The notes under the pieces: generated by a model | Seen by the model: the letters and a program-made list of their open reading frames with translations, nothing else | Databases searched by the model: none | What the model was told of the DNA's origin: nothing | Origin: Arabidopsis thaliana | Taxonomy: Eukaryota; Streptophyta; Magnoliopsida; Brassicales; Brassicaceae | DNA length: 64,000 nucleotides | Direction: 5' to 3' | Assembly (NCBI RefSeq): GCF_000001735.4 | Contig: NC_003074.8 | Span: 16,437,261-16,501,260 of the forward strand | Program-made: the position numbers and the translations under genes | Shown: positions 48,049 to 59,550 of the stretch, in pieces | How positions within the stretch are numbered: the stretch's first letter is position 1 | Layout of the letters: every line of letters starts with the position of its first letter

Positions 48049-48480
48049 CTAGATTTTAACCCGCGGTACACCGCGAGAATAATTTATTTTTTAAAGTTAG
48101 TATACATAAAAGTTTATAAATTATATTTATCTATAAAATATTTTTATTTTATAGTTTATAATTGTTATTAAGTAACTTCCTGCCAAACCCGGTCCGCCAA
48201 CCCGTCCCGTAAAAAAAATATTTATTTTATTAATGTTGATTTTATTTATGATATGTTTATGAATTATTATCTAAATATTTTTTAATTTTGTAGTAATTAA
48301 ATGCTATCAAATATCTCTGCGGTTTGATAATTATAATCGAATTATTATAATAATGGAGAAAAGCAATATCAAAAATGATAATTTTGTAGTAATTAAATGA
48401 TATTAAATATTTTAAAAGTTTTATTTTAGTAACTAATCGTGTGTTAATGTGGAGAGATTTAGGGAAGATTGTCAAATCTC
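48049..48480 (-). mobile_element. Helitron 3' end, truncated
   Basis: On the minus strand the end reads GCGGTGTACCGC hairpin (within 48059-48076), GGGTTAAAATCTAG, then T (48048). This is the same terminus as the complete Helitron at 13527-15319. The interior has the ACCCGTCCCG-type word (48200) and a duplicated segment (TTTTGTAGTAATTAAATG near 48288 and 48383). I could not find the matching TC 5' end, so the upper limit is approximate and the copy is probably truncated. Confidence 0.65.
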
Positions 48481-49117
48481 AAATATTAAATTCGAAGATT
48501 TTTTTCTAATTATCAAAAACAAACATTAAAATCTAGTGACAGCCATTGTAAATAAGTCTCAACTACATGATTTATTTCACAAAATGGCTTCAAAAATGTA
48601 TATGTAGATAATTAGTTCTCAGGTTATAACCTACTAAATGGATTAAAATCGGATTAGTCGTTGAAGCATCTATCTAATGGGCCATACGTATCGGCCCATA
48701 TAAACCAACAACCACTAAGAAAGGATCGTCCTCGGGTGATGAAGAGGAAGCAACCAGAGTACTCCTAGCCACCATCATAAATAAAACATTTTTGATTTCT
48801 CAAGACTTTACTTAAAAGAGGGCAAAAATGCTTATTTTCAAGCCTCGTTTTGTTTTATATACTAAAAAGAGAGCAAAAATATTCCAACGATCTCTTTGTT
48901 ACTCACATAGTTTGCTTTTAGGGTTTACGCTATTCAGCAACCACCTAGTATTACCAAGAATAATATATGGTAAAGACGAGACATTAGCAAATACATATTT
49001 AGAATAGAAGGTACGAACGAGTGAACGAAAACAAAGACCATTATTCATAATCATTATTACATCAAAAGGAATAGAACAACAGCATAAGAGGTAGTCTTAT
49101 TATTACAATGCACAAAC
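48481..49117. other. Spacer before the sulfotransferase genes
   Basis: Includes a near-palindrome ATGGGCC-N9-GGCCCAT at 48677-48699 (two opposed site II elements) followed by CATATAAACC. The last 100 bp are the 3' flank of the first sulfotransferase and recur almost identically 3' of the second (TAGTCTTATTATTACAATGC). Confidence 0.5.
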
Positions 49118-50104
49118 TCAGAATTTCAAACCAGAGTTTTGAAGTTTCTCTTGAATGATCATGTCGATTTTGTTCTCCATTTCAGGAGTCAAATAGTTCT
49201 TCCAATCACCAACTTCTCCTTTACGGAAAAACATTTTGTTTTCTCTACCAGAATTCAATTTTCCGGTCTTATTGATCTCCAAACTGCTCAGATTACGTAG
49301 AGAACAAAGATCGATAATCTCATCCACCGATCCGCTCTCTTCTTCTTCCTTAGTAAAAGGACAACCTAAGAACTCGGCAAATTTCTTGATCTGGTCACGA
49401 GGTTCTGCTTTCATCTCTTCAAACTTCATAAAAAGCACATGGTTTGGATCTTCCAAGCTTCCTCTCCAATAGCTTAAGACATGATCCCAAAAAGGCCCGA
49501 AAATGCTGACTCCCCTACAAAACATCTCAAACGTATCCTCGAAACTGCTTATTATTTTTTCATCGGTTTGTTTCTTAGTAAAGAAATGCCAATATGAAAC
49601 CAATGTGTCTTTTACGTTTCTAGATATATACACAATTTTACAAGTAGAACCTTTGAGACCTTCTTGCAACGTATGTGACGGCACGTGTGTCGAAAACAGC
49701 CTCGGAGATGATGAGAACTTGGTAAGGTCAGGATTTTCGCTACGTAGATAGAGATCTATCTCAAAGTAGGGTACAAGAACGTGTGGATTATTAGAAAGAA
49801 GAGGATGATCATCATCATGAGAAGGCTGTTTTGATCTATGAAGGAGTGCGAATGTAAGCGCCTTGAGCCAAGTGGTGCCGCATTTAGGGAACGAAGCAAC
49901 GATGATATCGGTGTCTTGAGGCTTGAAGCTTTTCTGGAAATTGAGGACAGCTTGAAGAACATTGTGAGTATACCAACATCCTTGATACTTGCAAATAGTT
50001 TTCCCAGTGAAATCTTTGTCTGAAGGAAGTGAAGAGATTAGAGTCTTTGTTTCTTCGTTTAGGTCTTCAATTCTCAAGTTCATCTCCATCTTTTTCACAT
50101 CCAT
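49118..50104 (-). CDS. SOT8: Cytosolic sulfotransferase (SOT8-like)
   Basis: Soluble enzyme that transfers sulfate from PAPS to a small hydroxylated acceptor; relatives in this Arabidopsis cluster act on flavonols. Intronless, 328 residues from the Met aligned with its tandem neighbour (MDVKKMEMN). A Met five codons later would give 323. The open frame extends 27 codons further up to 50185, but that part lies in a repeated promoter module and is unlikely to be translated. Signature motifs: the PAPS 5'-phosphate loop SFPKCGTTWLKAL, 3'-phosphate site YISRNVKDTLVSYWHF, and RKGEVGDWKN near the C-terminus; the FSTHVPSHTL segment holds the likely catalytic His. Close tandem duplicate of the gene at 51456-52445. 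Symbol from position (AT3G45070). Confidence 0.93.
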   Translation of the reverse strand: MDVKKMEMNLRIEDLNEETKTLISSLPSDKDFTGKTICKYQGCWYTHNVLQAVLNFQKSFKPQDTDIIVASFPKCGTTWLKALTFALLHRSKQPSHDDDHPLLSNNPHVLVPYFEIDLYLRSENPDLTKFSSSPRLFSTHVPSHTLQEGLKGSTCKIVYISRNVKDTLVSYWHFFTKKQTDEKIISSFEDTFEMFCRGVSIFGPFWDHVLSYWRGSLEDPNHVLFMKFEEMKAEPRDQIKKFAEFLGCPFTKEEEESGSVDEIIDLCSLRNLSSLEINKTGKLNSGRENKMFFRKGEVGDWKNYLTPEMENKIDMIIQEKLQNSGLKF

Positions 50105-51455
50105 TACAAACAATGATTCTACTATATATAACATCATCACTATGATTTGTATTGTTTTGCAAAATGCAGCGTTTTCAACCAACATTAGTTTGTTTATTTG
50201 TCAATAATTGTGGTAGCTAGGATTTGCTACGGTAGTAGTTTTGTCTGCTTATATTTTTAAAATATGTTTTGATATAATTTGAGTGATGACTTGTGTGTAG
50301 TAAGAAGTAACTTTTGTTATAAATGTGATGATTATCCATCATGTTACTTCTTTTCCAAACAAAATAGCCTCCAAACAAATGAATAATATTATCTATCTCT
50401 TTTTATAATTTTATTAGTTATTTGGGCATCAAGTTTTTTTACTTTATAAATACATGTAAGAAGAAGATAACATACGTATGTGTGTGAAGTAATATAAGCT
50501 TCGTCTCTTTACTCTTTATATTTCTTTCTTATACACACAAACAATAGAATAATATTATTTTCTTTTACGTTATATTTTACAACAGCTTTATATTTTTCAT
50601 CTACATTATGATTTGTGTTATTTGCGAAATACAGCTTTATCAACCAACATTGATTTGTTTATTTGTCAATTATTGTGGTTGCTAGGATTTGTTATCGTAG
50701 TAGTTAGGACTTTTTTGTCTGCTAATTATCAAAAAACAATTATTCGATATAATGTCAGTGATGACTGTGTTTTATAGTAGTTTACATTTTTACCAAAGGA
50801 TTTAAATAGTAACAACAACGAAATCTGCGGAAAAACTATTTTGGATTTAACAACATTTAATGATGATATTTTTTAGCAGAGTTTGGCAAATGATCAAATT
50901 ATTTAAACAACACGGTTTGTTGAACTTGAAACATCATGCAAAATTCTTACAAACATAATTTATTGAACTTTACTTTTAGTTGAATTGGGGAAGTTAACTT
51001 AAAATTATAGAAAGTCAATCGTAATTATTGTGGTAATAGATATCTATAAAGATCATGGAGAAGGAAGTCTCGTGTATTGTGTATCTAACAGTGTCAGAAA
51101 GAATTGTCCATGGTAAAATCACTATGTAAGTGTTTTCATTATTTACAATAAATAAAAAATTCGGACGTTTTTAAAAAAATTGTTTTGATAACTAGTTTCA
51201 TAATACCAAAATAGATCAAAACACTAGCCTAGCAACCTCCTAGTGTTAATAATATATAATATATTCAAGTCCAAAACTTTATAAATACTTCAATACAAAG
51301 TATAATATGGTAAAGACGAGACATTAACCACTATATATGTAGAATATATAAGGTAAGAACGCTTACACGAGAGCATACAGAAGGAATATAACAACAACAT
51401 AAAAGGTAGTCTTATTATTACAATGCATTAAAGAAAAGCTCAAAAGCACACAAAC
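50105..51455. promoter_or_regulatory. SOT8 upstream region with two repeated promoter modules
   Basis: Holds two diverged copies (about 50139-50250 and 50600-50723) of a module with TTTGC(A/G)AAA, CAACCAACATT, TTGTTTATTTGTCAAT, ATTGTGGT and GCTAGGATTTG. Further out, GGCAAATGATCAAATTATTT (50884) and CATAATTTATTGAACTTTAC (50956) also recur beyond the second gene. The end next to 51455 is the 3' flank of SOT9. Confidence 0.6.
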
Positions 51456-52445
51456 TCAGAATTTCAAACCAGAGTTTTGAAGTTTCTCTTGAATGATCAT
51501 GTCGATTTTGTTCTCCATTTCAGGAGTCAAATAGTTCTTCCAGTCACCAACTTCTCCCTTACGGAAAAATGTTTTGTTCTCTCTACCAGTACTATGCAAT
51601 TTTCCGGTCTTATTGATCTCCAAACTGCTCAGATTACGTAGAGAGCAAAGATCGATAATCTCATCCACCAAGCCGCTTTCTTCTTCTTCCTTAGTAAAAA
51701 GACATCCTAAGAATTCGGCTAGTCTCTTGATCTGCTCACGAGGTTCTTCTTTCATCTCCTCAAACTTCATAAAAAGCACATGGTTTGGATCTTCCAAGCT
51801 TCCTCTCCAGTAGCTTAGGACATGGTCCCAAAAAGGCCCGAAAAAGTTGACTCCCCTACAAAACATCTCAAATGTATCCTCGACACTGCTTATTATGTTA
51901 TCATCGGTTTGTTTCTTACAAAAGAAATGCCAATATGAAACCAATGTGTCTTTTACGTTTCTAGACATATACACAATTTTACAAGTAGAACCTTTGAGAC
52001 CTTCTTGCAATGTATGTGACGGCATGTGTGTCGAAAACAGCCTCGAAGATGATGAGAACTTGGTAAGGTCGGGATTTTCGCTACATAGATAGAGATACAT
52101 CTCAAGGGAGGGTGAAAGAACGTGTGGATTATCAGAAAGAAGTGGATGATGATCATCATGAGAAGGGTGCTTCGATCTACGAACGAGTGCGAATGTAAGC
52201 GCCTTGAGCCAAGTGGTGCCGCATTTAGGGAACGAAGCAACGATGATATCGGTGTCTTGAGGCTTAAAGTTTTTCTGGAAATTGAGGACACCTTGGAGAA
52301 TAGGCGGAGTATACCAACATCCTTGGTACTTACAAACATTTACCCCAGTGGAATTTTTGTCTGAAGGAAGTGAAGAGATTAGAGTTTTTGATTCTTCGCT
52401 TAACTCATCGTTTCTCACGTTCATCGTAATCTTTTTCTCATCCAT
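51456..52445 (-). CDS. SOT9: Cytosolic sulfotransferase (SOT9-like)
   Basis: Tandem paralogue of the preceding gene, intronless, 329 residues from MDEKKITMN. A Met three codons earlier is possible. Contains SFPKCGTTWLKAL, YMSRNVKDTLVSYWHF, FSTHMPSHTL and RKGEVGDWKN, so both PAPS-binding sites and the likely catalytic His are intact. Most differences from SOT8 lie in the N-terminal 70 residues and the acceptor-side loops (for example FCKKQTDDN versus FTKKQTDEK, GCLFTKEEEESGL versus GCPFTKEEEESGS), so acceptor preference may differ while chemistry is kept. It is one codon longer near the C-terminus (KLHSTGREN versus KLNSGREN). Substrate unknown. Symbol from position (AT3G45080). Confidence 0.93.
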   Translation of the reverse strand: MDEKKITMNVRNDELSEESKTLISSLPSDKNSTGVNVCKYQGCWYTPPILQGVLNFQKNFKPQDTDIIVASFPKCGTTWLKALTFALVRRSKHPSHDDHHPLLSDNPHVLSPSLEMYLYLCSENPDLTKFSSSSRLFSTHMPSHTLQEGLKGSTCKIVYMSRNVKDTLVSYWHFFCKKQTDDNIISSVEDTFEMFCRGVNFFGPFWDHVLSYWRGSLEDPNHVLFMKFEEMKEEPREQIKRLAEFLGCLFTKEEEESGLVDEIIDLCSLRNLSSLEINKTGKLHSTGRENKTFFRKGEVGDWKNYLTPEMENKIDMIIQEKLQNSGLKF

Positions 52446-53491
52446 TACAAACAATGTTTTTTTTTTGTTGATGTATTCTTAAGCGAACATCACTATGTAT
52501 TTTTGCAAATCGAAGCATTTCCAACCGAAACTAATTTGTTTATTTATCAATTATTGTGGTAGCTAGGTTTTGTTATGGTTACTACTTACCAATAACAAAG
52601 GATTTGTTATGGTACTAATTAGGAATTTTTTGTCTGTTTATTTTTTAAATAATATATTTTGCGATGAGTTCAGTGATAACTACAAAATAAGTAATTTTAT
52701 ATGTTTATCAAAAGGTCTAAAACTATAAAGTAATGTATAATATCTTCATTATGACATGTGTTGTTTGCAAAACGCAGCAATCTCACCCGAAATTAGTTTG
52801 TTTATATGTCAATTACTGTAGTTGCTAGGATTTGTTATGAAAGTAGTTAGGATTTTTTTTTTTTGCTTGATATCATTTCAGTGATGACTATTTTTTATGG
52901 TAATAAGTAACTTTACATTTTTATCAAAGGATTTAAATAGTAACACCAAAATCTGCAGAAAAGTTATATTTGAAGTTAACAACAATTTAACGATGTTTTT
53001 TTAGCAGAATTTGGCAAATGATCAAATTATTTAAACAACACGGTTAGTTGAAACATAGGGAAAAATTTCTTACATACATAATTTATTGAACTTTACTTTT
53101 AGTTGATTTGGGAAAGTTAACTAGTTAAAATTCATTAAAAAAAAAAAGTCAACAGTAATTGTTCTTCTAATAGGTGTCCATCAAGATCATACATAATTAA
53201 GTGTTAGAATCACTATTAAGAGTTTTCATAATTTACAATAAATAAAAAATCAAGACTTTAAAAAAATATTGTTTTGGTAAACAGTTTCAAAATAGATCAA
53301 AACACTAGCCCAAGAGTTGAAATAAGTGAGACTATTAATGGTGCACAGAGATGTATGAAATTAGCAAATTTTGTTTTACACTTCAATGAGTTTTGGAAAC
53401 CTAAGCTACCTGATAGGTTAAAACACAAAAAAAAAAAAAACGGAAAGAAAAAAAAACCAGAAAACCACAGGCAAAGAGGTCACGGGGCACT
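52446..53491. promoter_or_regulatory. SOT9 upstream region and 3' flank of the LPA1-like gene
   Basis: Carries two more copies of the module found before SOT8 (about 52488-52640 and 52742-52865) and the outer shared blocks (GGCAAATGATCAAATTATTT at 53010; CATAATTTATTGAACTTTAC near 53078). A poly-A stretch lies at 53429-53452. The last 100 bp are the 3' flank of the LPA1-like gene. Confidence 0.6.
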
Positions 53492-56400
53492 TTAGAGTAC
53501 TGAATCAGTCTGGTTAGCCAAAATCTGGTCATCTATGATTGAACCATGTTTCCCGACAGGCGGAATACTAAGTGAACGTTTCCTCATCTTGGCTTTATCC
53601 GAGGCGGCTACTCCCATTCTGTTTCTGTATTCACTCGTGAGCTCAAGGGATTCAGTCAATGGCTGGTTCGTTGTCTTGAGGAAAAGATCGAGGTTTTGGG
53701 AGTATTTGTCATCTTTGTTGGTCTTTGAAGCCTCGTTGTGGTTGTTTTGCGATACCATGGAGATTGTGTCTCGAGACTCTTCTTCTTCGTTGTCTGTCCA
53801 GTAACTCTTGTCTTCCATTGCCAGATCATCGTACTCTTCATCTGACTTTGTCGATTCCTCATCCACCGATCCAATCTGGTTTAAGATTACATGTGAGAGT
53901 CGTAAAACTATACCGAAAGCTACACTAAAAACATGATAAATGGCATTAACATCCTCCCAATGACTAAAGATTTGGTTACCTCGTCGCGGTTGCGCTCGTC
54001 ATTGTTATCGCTGAGATCTTCATCAGAATCAGGCTCATGAAAATCATCGTCGCCTTCTTCATCATCTTCATCGCTCCCATTCACAGACTGCTCCTCCATC
54101 AGCTGCATGGAGGATATGTGGTAAGGTAAACAATCTTCACAAAATGCAAAAAAAATAAGTGTCTACACATTGATTAATGCAAGATTTACCTCTTTTGAAG
54201 GCCCATCAGATGTCCGAGGCGAACTGCAGCAAGAAGAGTAATGCCTGCTTCCGGTTTCAATAATATCTGCTCTTAAGTCATCCACACTCCCGGCGTGGCT
54301 AGTTGCGCCATCACTAGGCCAAGCGCTGATCCCAAAGTGACCAAATTGAAGATTCACTGGTTCAGCTTTATGTAGTTGATGCTCTGTTCCATCATCCATC
54401 TCAGTATTCACGACGGGCTTCCTGATCTTACCAACGGAAGCAACAGGCCAAGTTTTTGCTACCGTACCATCAGTATTGCAAAGAGCCATAAATCGCCTAG
54501 AGGAGCCTTGTCTTTGGATCACCTGAAACATTCCCTTGGAAGTTAATGAATTGGCTGCACATTGGTTCCTATGCTCGTCGTCAATAACAGAAACGGTGTT
54601 TGTGGTTGTATCATAGAGCTTCTCTCCAGTTTCACGTCTACGCAGGCAACCAAAGACCGTCGCGTGGATTGTAGCCACGCTCTTGTCGACATTTGTGTTG
54701 TTTATCTTAGGAACGAGATGTTTGTCAGCTCGTTTGCATAGATAATCCTGTATTGTTCTGATGTTACGTATATATTTTACATACTTATTCTTTGCTGGGT
54801 CCAATGTCATGTACTTGGCTCGGACAGCAAACCGTTCCAAGTGTTTCTCCTCGTTAGCGATGTATACCATGAAGGGAACAATCGAAGGGTGCTTTTTCAT
54901 CAGTCCCATCTGCAAAAAAGGAAAGAAAGAAAAAGTTAGATTGAAAAGACCTAGTAGCCTTAAATGATTAAATAACAACATGTAATGAAACAAAGATAAG
55001 ACTTACCACAAAGTTGAGGCTTAAGTGGACTCCTTCAACGACTACTGACTCATTCCTCTCTTCCCAAGTGGTAATGAGCCTATCAAGACTGTCAATCACC
55101 ATCTCACTTTGTGCCTTATACCCTTCTATAGCCATCTGCTTATGACTTAGCAACTCAGTGGTGCTAGAGTTTGATCCAGCATCCGTCTTTTGGGCATTGG
55201 AGTTTACACCTCGAGAGCCTTTCAGTTTTTTGGCTTTTCTTTTGGCTTTTGACTCGGCAACTGCCACAGGGTCAAGGTACTCTCCAGCATGGTATGTTGA
55301 AGCCCACAGCAAAGGATTCTGCTTCTCATCAGCAAAGCTCCTCATCATGTGCCTTATAGAGTCAGTTGATACCACAGTCGTAATACCCAACCTGCTACCC
55401 TGTAACACATATTTAGATATTGCATCTGATTAAGAACACATTGAAACCAGTTACACCGTACGAATTGTATCACTCTGAAAAACATTGAATAAGTACATAG
55501 CCTAGGAGTTCAGTATACAAAAAAACAAAAGACAAGAACTTCTTATTGTCAATCTAAAGCATATAAATGGAGGGCATAGAAATTTACCAGCAATGCAGAC
55601 AACGTAGATTTACCACAGCCGCTGGTGCCACAGAGCAAAACAGTTACAGATTCTTTCCTTTCTCGGATTCTGCGAGTGATAATAAGAATTAAAGACAATG
55701 TTTGAAATAAAAGAGAAAAACTACAGTTCAGGACAAGATATATGAATGGGAAAGTAGCAAATCCGAGGCACAATAAAATCAAAGTACAGCCGTCCATGCA
55801 TTACTAATGTAATAGGAGCACTAAAGGGGATTAATGCAGGAACGTATGAAGATAAACACGATCATAACATTTAACAGTCAGACAACCACAAACCACATTA
55901 ATTATTTATGTGAAATTCATAGTGACAAGGAAAAGAGAGAACAGTTGACATATGGGAAAATCAAGAGCAGCTATGATTCTAAATGTTAATAGAGACATGT
56001 GCATGATAACAACTCTTTATTGGCCATTCAATAGCTGAACAGTCTAGCTACTATTTCTATCACATAGATACGCTAGATACCCTGCTAAAGAATCTATTAG
56101 AAATGGCATAAAAAATATTTAATGCAATTTTTCACATGGAAAATATATTTTATGCATTTAAAGAAGAACAACAGACATATGCAGATTCTATATGCCATCT
56201 CTCTTTTTTGACAATACATACCAAGATATATTCCAAAAGTGAAGAAATTTACCTGCATGCCAGAATCAAATCTGCCCTTTGGTCGCGACCAACATACTTA
56301 TATTCAGCCAGTGCATCACACACAACATCAACGAATATCTCTCGTGAAACAACAACAGTTGTCCGTCTTTTGTACATCTCAAATGGCTTACTCTTATTCT

Positions 56401-57192
56401 TGTCAACATCACCAGCAACAACCAAACAGTTAAGTTTCTCTACACAAGTTGAACCACCAACTTCCTTAGCAAATTCAGGTTCCTTCCCATTCTCTGGTGA
56501 AGTATTACAAGATCCCTCACTTCTTATTAACTCAAAAACCCTACGGCTGATCTGCCAACAGAGACAAAAATCTATCAAGGAATGCAAAACTGGTTACTTA
56601 TAAATATTTACACACCCAAAGATCATCAAAGGACCTCATAATAAGTCTTTCACATGAAGAACAATTCATGCCAGGGCAACCAAAAGATTTTACATAATAA
56701 CTATATCAGGCTTGCAGAGAAAAGTAACAGGACTGAGCACAAACCACACCAATCTTGAAATATACTACGAGTTTAAGAAAAGTCTTGTCCTTAACCAAAT
56801 CCTAAAAAGACTATTAGAGACATTGATAAAGACGTGCATTAACTAACTCTCACAGCAGAAAGCTCAATACTAGTATAACAAAATTTCCAAATTTCCAAAC
56901 TATGTAAGATCAAGTTTAGTCCTTTCAAGATCCAAACACATCATTGATCTAACCAATACAAAAAAAGTCTCTTCATAAGATTGATCCATCAAAACTAAAA
57001 TCAGAAACAACATTCAATGAGACAAAATCGAAATAACACCTTGAAGGCGTGACGAGCTTTGCAACCCATAAGCTGAAGAGTACTCTGCAAAACAGGACGC
57101 GTATACCTAAACGAATCATCTCCATTATTATCATCATCATCACCTTCTTCACGCACCACTATATACAACACCTTCGTCGCCTCCGTCATCAT
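53492..57192 (-). CDS. P-loop kinase-like protein related to 2-phosphoglycerate kinase (LPA1-like)
   Basis: Seven coding exons: 57192-57040, 56551-56253, 55669-55588, 55399-55007, 54909-54190, 54102-53980 and 53875-53492, in phase, 717 residues. The Walker A loop GTSGCGKST is at about 165-173, after an N-terminal region that resembles the ATP-cone-type segment of archaeal 2-phosphoglycerate kinases. Then come [18 protein letters not shown] and [12 protein letters not shown], conserved kinase-side motifs. The C-terminal third is plant-specific, strongly acidic ([21 protein letters not shown]) and probably disordered. Rice LPA1, of this family, affects seed phytic acid, so a link to inositol phosphate or phosphate metabolism is likely; the substrate is unproven. 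A 5' UTR intron is visible (donor TCTCCG|GTATGTT at about 57275, acceptor TTGTATAG|AG next to the ATG). By position AT3G45090. Confidence 0.92.
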
Positions 57193-59550
57193 CTCTATAC
57201 AAAACAAAAACAAATCTCACAAAATTTTCAGAGAAAATTCAAACGATCGGGAATGCAGATCAATCGGTAACATACCGGAGAAGAGAAAAATCGGAGATCG
57301 GAGAAGTTAGAGAGAAAGAGAAAAACTGTTGGAAAAATTTAGGGTTTATAATGAGGATCGTGATAAGAAGAAGAAGAATAAGAAGAGAGGAAAGATATTT
57401 TCGCCATTGTTGTTGGTCACTCGCCTTTCTTCAACGCATCGCTCGAAGAGAGCCTTCACGACTTCTTAAAAGATACCTTCTTCTTCTCTCTCTCTCTTTC
57501 TCACGTTTCTCTTTTACACAGACCCAAAATATAAATGTTTGAACTCAACCAACATTTTACTTTTCTTGACAAAGACGTCCCTAGATTTTGTTTTTAGATC
57601 AAATTGGTCCATCTTAATTTCGTGAAATTAGAATCTAATTTTTGGTTGCCAACTTGTTTAGAAGCAAGAGATTAAATCTAAATCAATTTTAATAAATAAT
57701 ACAACATAGTAAATTAGAAAATTAGAGGATGAAATCTAAAATTGAAAAGATAAAGTGTGTGAATTTAAGAGATAATAAAGTAGAGGGGGTTTTTAATAAT
57801 TTTATTTTTTTTGGTTATTTTGGTAGGGTTTTCTTTGGGTCAAGATTTCAGTTATTAGAAGTTTCACCGACTCATTTGATCAGGTCTTTGTCAGCAATTT
57901 AACTATATGTTACAAGAAAAGTAGATTCGATATCTAACCATAAGTGTAATAATCTCAAATCGAATCTAACCATAAGAGTAATTATCTTTAATATATATAT
58001 ATATATAAACATAAGTGCATATATATATATTTATAAAAACTTAAAAAACTTTAGAAAAAGTTATATCTTAAACCCGAAAGAAAAAAAAGCTATGAACTTG
58101 GTTTTGGTTATGTTACTAGTGAATCTTTTTTTTCCATGGAATATAATATATGCACTTGCTTATCTAATTGAGGTGGTAAGAATTTTAAAATAGAAGAATA
58201 GGATTTTACTTCGATTGAGAGAAGAAGAGTATGAAGATGTACCTTCACAACTGTTTTGTTTGCACAGGTTCTATCGATTTGCAGAGAGATGGGATTGGTT
58301 TTCTTCTTGTGATATGATGTAAACCGTATTTATAGCGTTTAAGATTCTGAAATATATTTAGTTTTGGATTTGTGTATCGTGCATCATTAAATTTTGTATT
58401 TTAAACTACACAAAATCAATATCCAATATTGAACATATGTTTTTTTTTTTCACTTGCTTAAATTCAAAATATAATGATAAAATTGATTAATCAGTATTGA
58501 AGGTCTTACCAACATTATATAAAATAAATTTTAAAATAGTCAATAATTATAATTATATTAAAAAGGTTATTTCAACTTAAAATAATTATTTATTCATTAT
58601 ATATATATATATATATTGAAATAAAATATTTAGTTATACAACCAATGAGTTATAACTTATAAATTTTAAATTTATTTATAAACAAAAAGTTGTAATTTAA
58701 TTTTTCACAATAATGTAATACTAGTTTATTTTCTCACCAATTTGAGTATATTTCATTCCATACAAAATCATGGCAAAATAAAGCTCTAGTGGAAACTACA
58801 AAAACAATTAATTTAGTAAATGGAAAGAGAAAAAACAAAATCTAAAACTTAATCACTATCACATGATTCAGATTCACCGTGTGGACCCCAAATAAACAAG
58901 AATCAACAAGTGGTAAAAGTGTAAATCTGGTGTGGGAACAATGGTAATAAAAAGTTTTCTTCTGTGAATGATTTGTACTTTGTCGGGAAAGAATCTCTAA
59001 AGGGACAAAGAAAGTGGGTTCCATCGTTAAACAACAAAAATTCCAAACGTTACATCCACGAAGTTTTAAGCCCTCTATAATTGGTCAATATATTTTCTTG
59101 TTAATTTCCTATTGAATTTAAAAAATACATTATAAGTATCTACCAAAACTAGGATAAAATAAAACATCATGAGAAAAAATCGTCTAATCATTATATATTG
59201 TTATATCATAGTCATAACTCATAACACATTTGAATGCTCTATACTGGTCGGATGATGAGAAATAGTCTCATGAAAAAGTCTATAGAAAGAAAAATGATGA
59301 CCGGAACTTTAAATGTTCAATAGGAATATAGTTATGTGAATCAGATTTCAGTATTGACTAAATATCACTATACATTTATTAATAGTTGTAACCGTTTTTG
59401 GTAAGTGAAATCTTGAAAGAATTATAACTTGTATATATATACAAACAAAATCTTTAAGTTTTTTTGCTCAAACCATCATCTAAACTAGACTATAAAAAGA
59501 GACGAAACGCATGTATAACTTCACCATCAAAAGCAGAAAGAAGTAGAAAA
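57193..59550. other. Divergent intergenic region, LPA1-like gene to defensin-like gene
   Basis: 57193-57520 is the 5' UTR (with intron) and promoter of the LPA1-like gene, including a CT-rich stretch near 57480-57515. On the minus strand around 58334-58243 a TATAAATA (58334-58327) precedes an exon-like stretch ending in a good donor (GTTGTGAAG|GTACATC), but no coding frame follows. AT runs at 57989-58030 and 58597-58617. The end at 59400-59550 is the promoter of the defensin-like gene (TATA candidates at 59431 and 59491). Confidence 0.5.

Noticed and set aside
48524..48540. TTAAAATCTAGTG, resembling a plus-strand Helitron 3' end
   Set aside because: There is no preceding GC-rich hairpin and no matching 5' end, so the short match is not enough.
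48730..48760. TGATGAA as a C box of a box C/D snoRNA
   Set aside because: No CTGA D box or terminal stem lies at a proper distance.
50105..50185. 27-residue N-terminal extension of SOT8
   Set aside because: It is encoded by the repeated promoter module, is absent from the paralogue and precedes the conserved sulfotransferase start.
49236..52482. Plus-strand open frames across the sulfotransferase genes
   Set aside because: They are antisense shadows of the conserved sulfotransferase frames and repeat in both paralogues for that reason.
57351..57542. Arg-rich plus-strand frame MRIVIRRRRIRREER
   Set aside because: It is antisense to the purine-rich 5' UTR of the LPA1-like gene and has no conserved feature.
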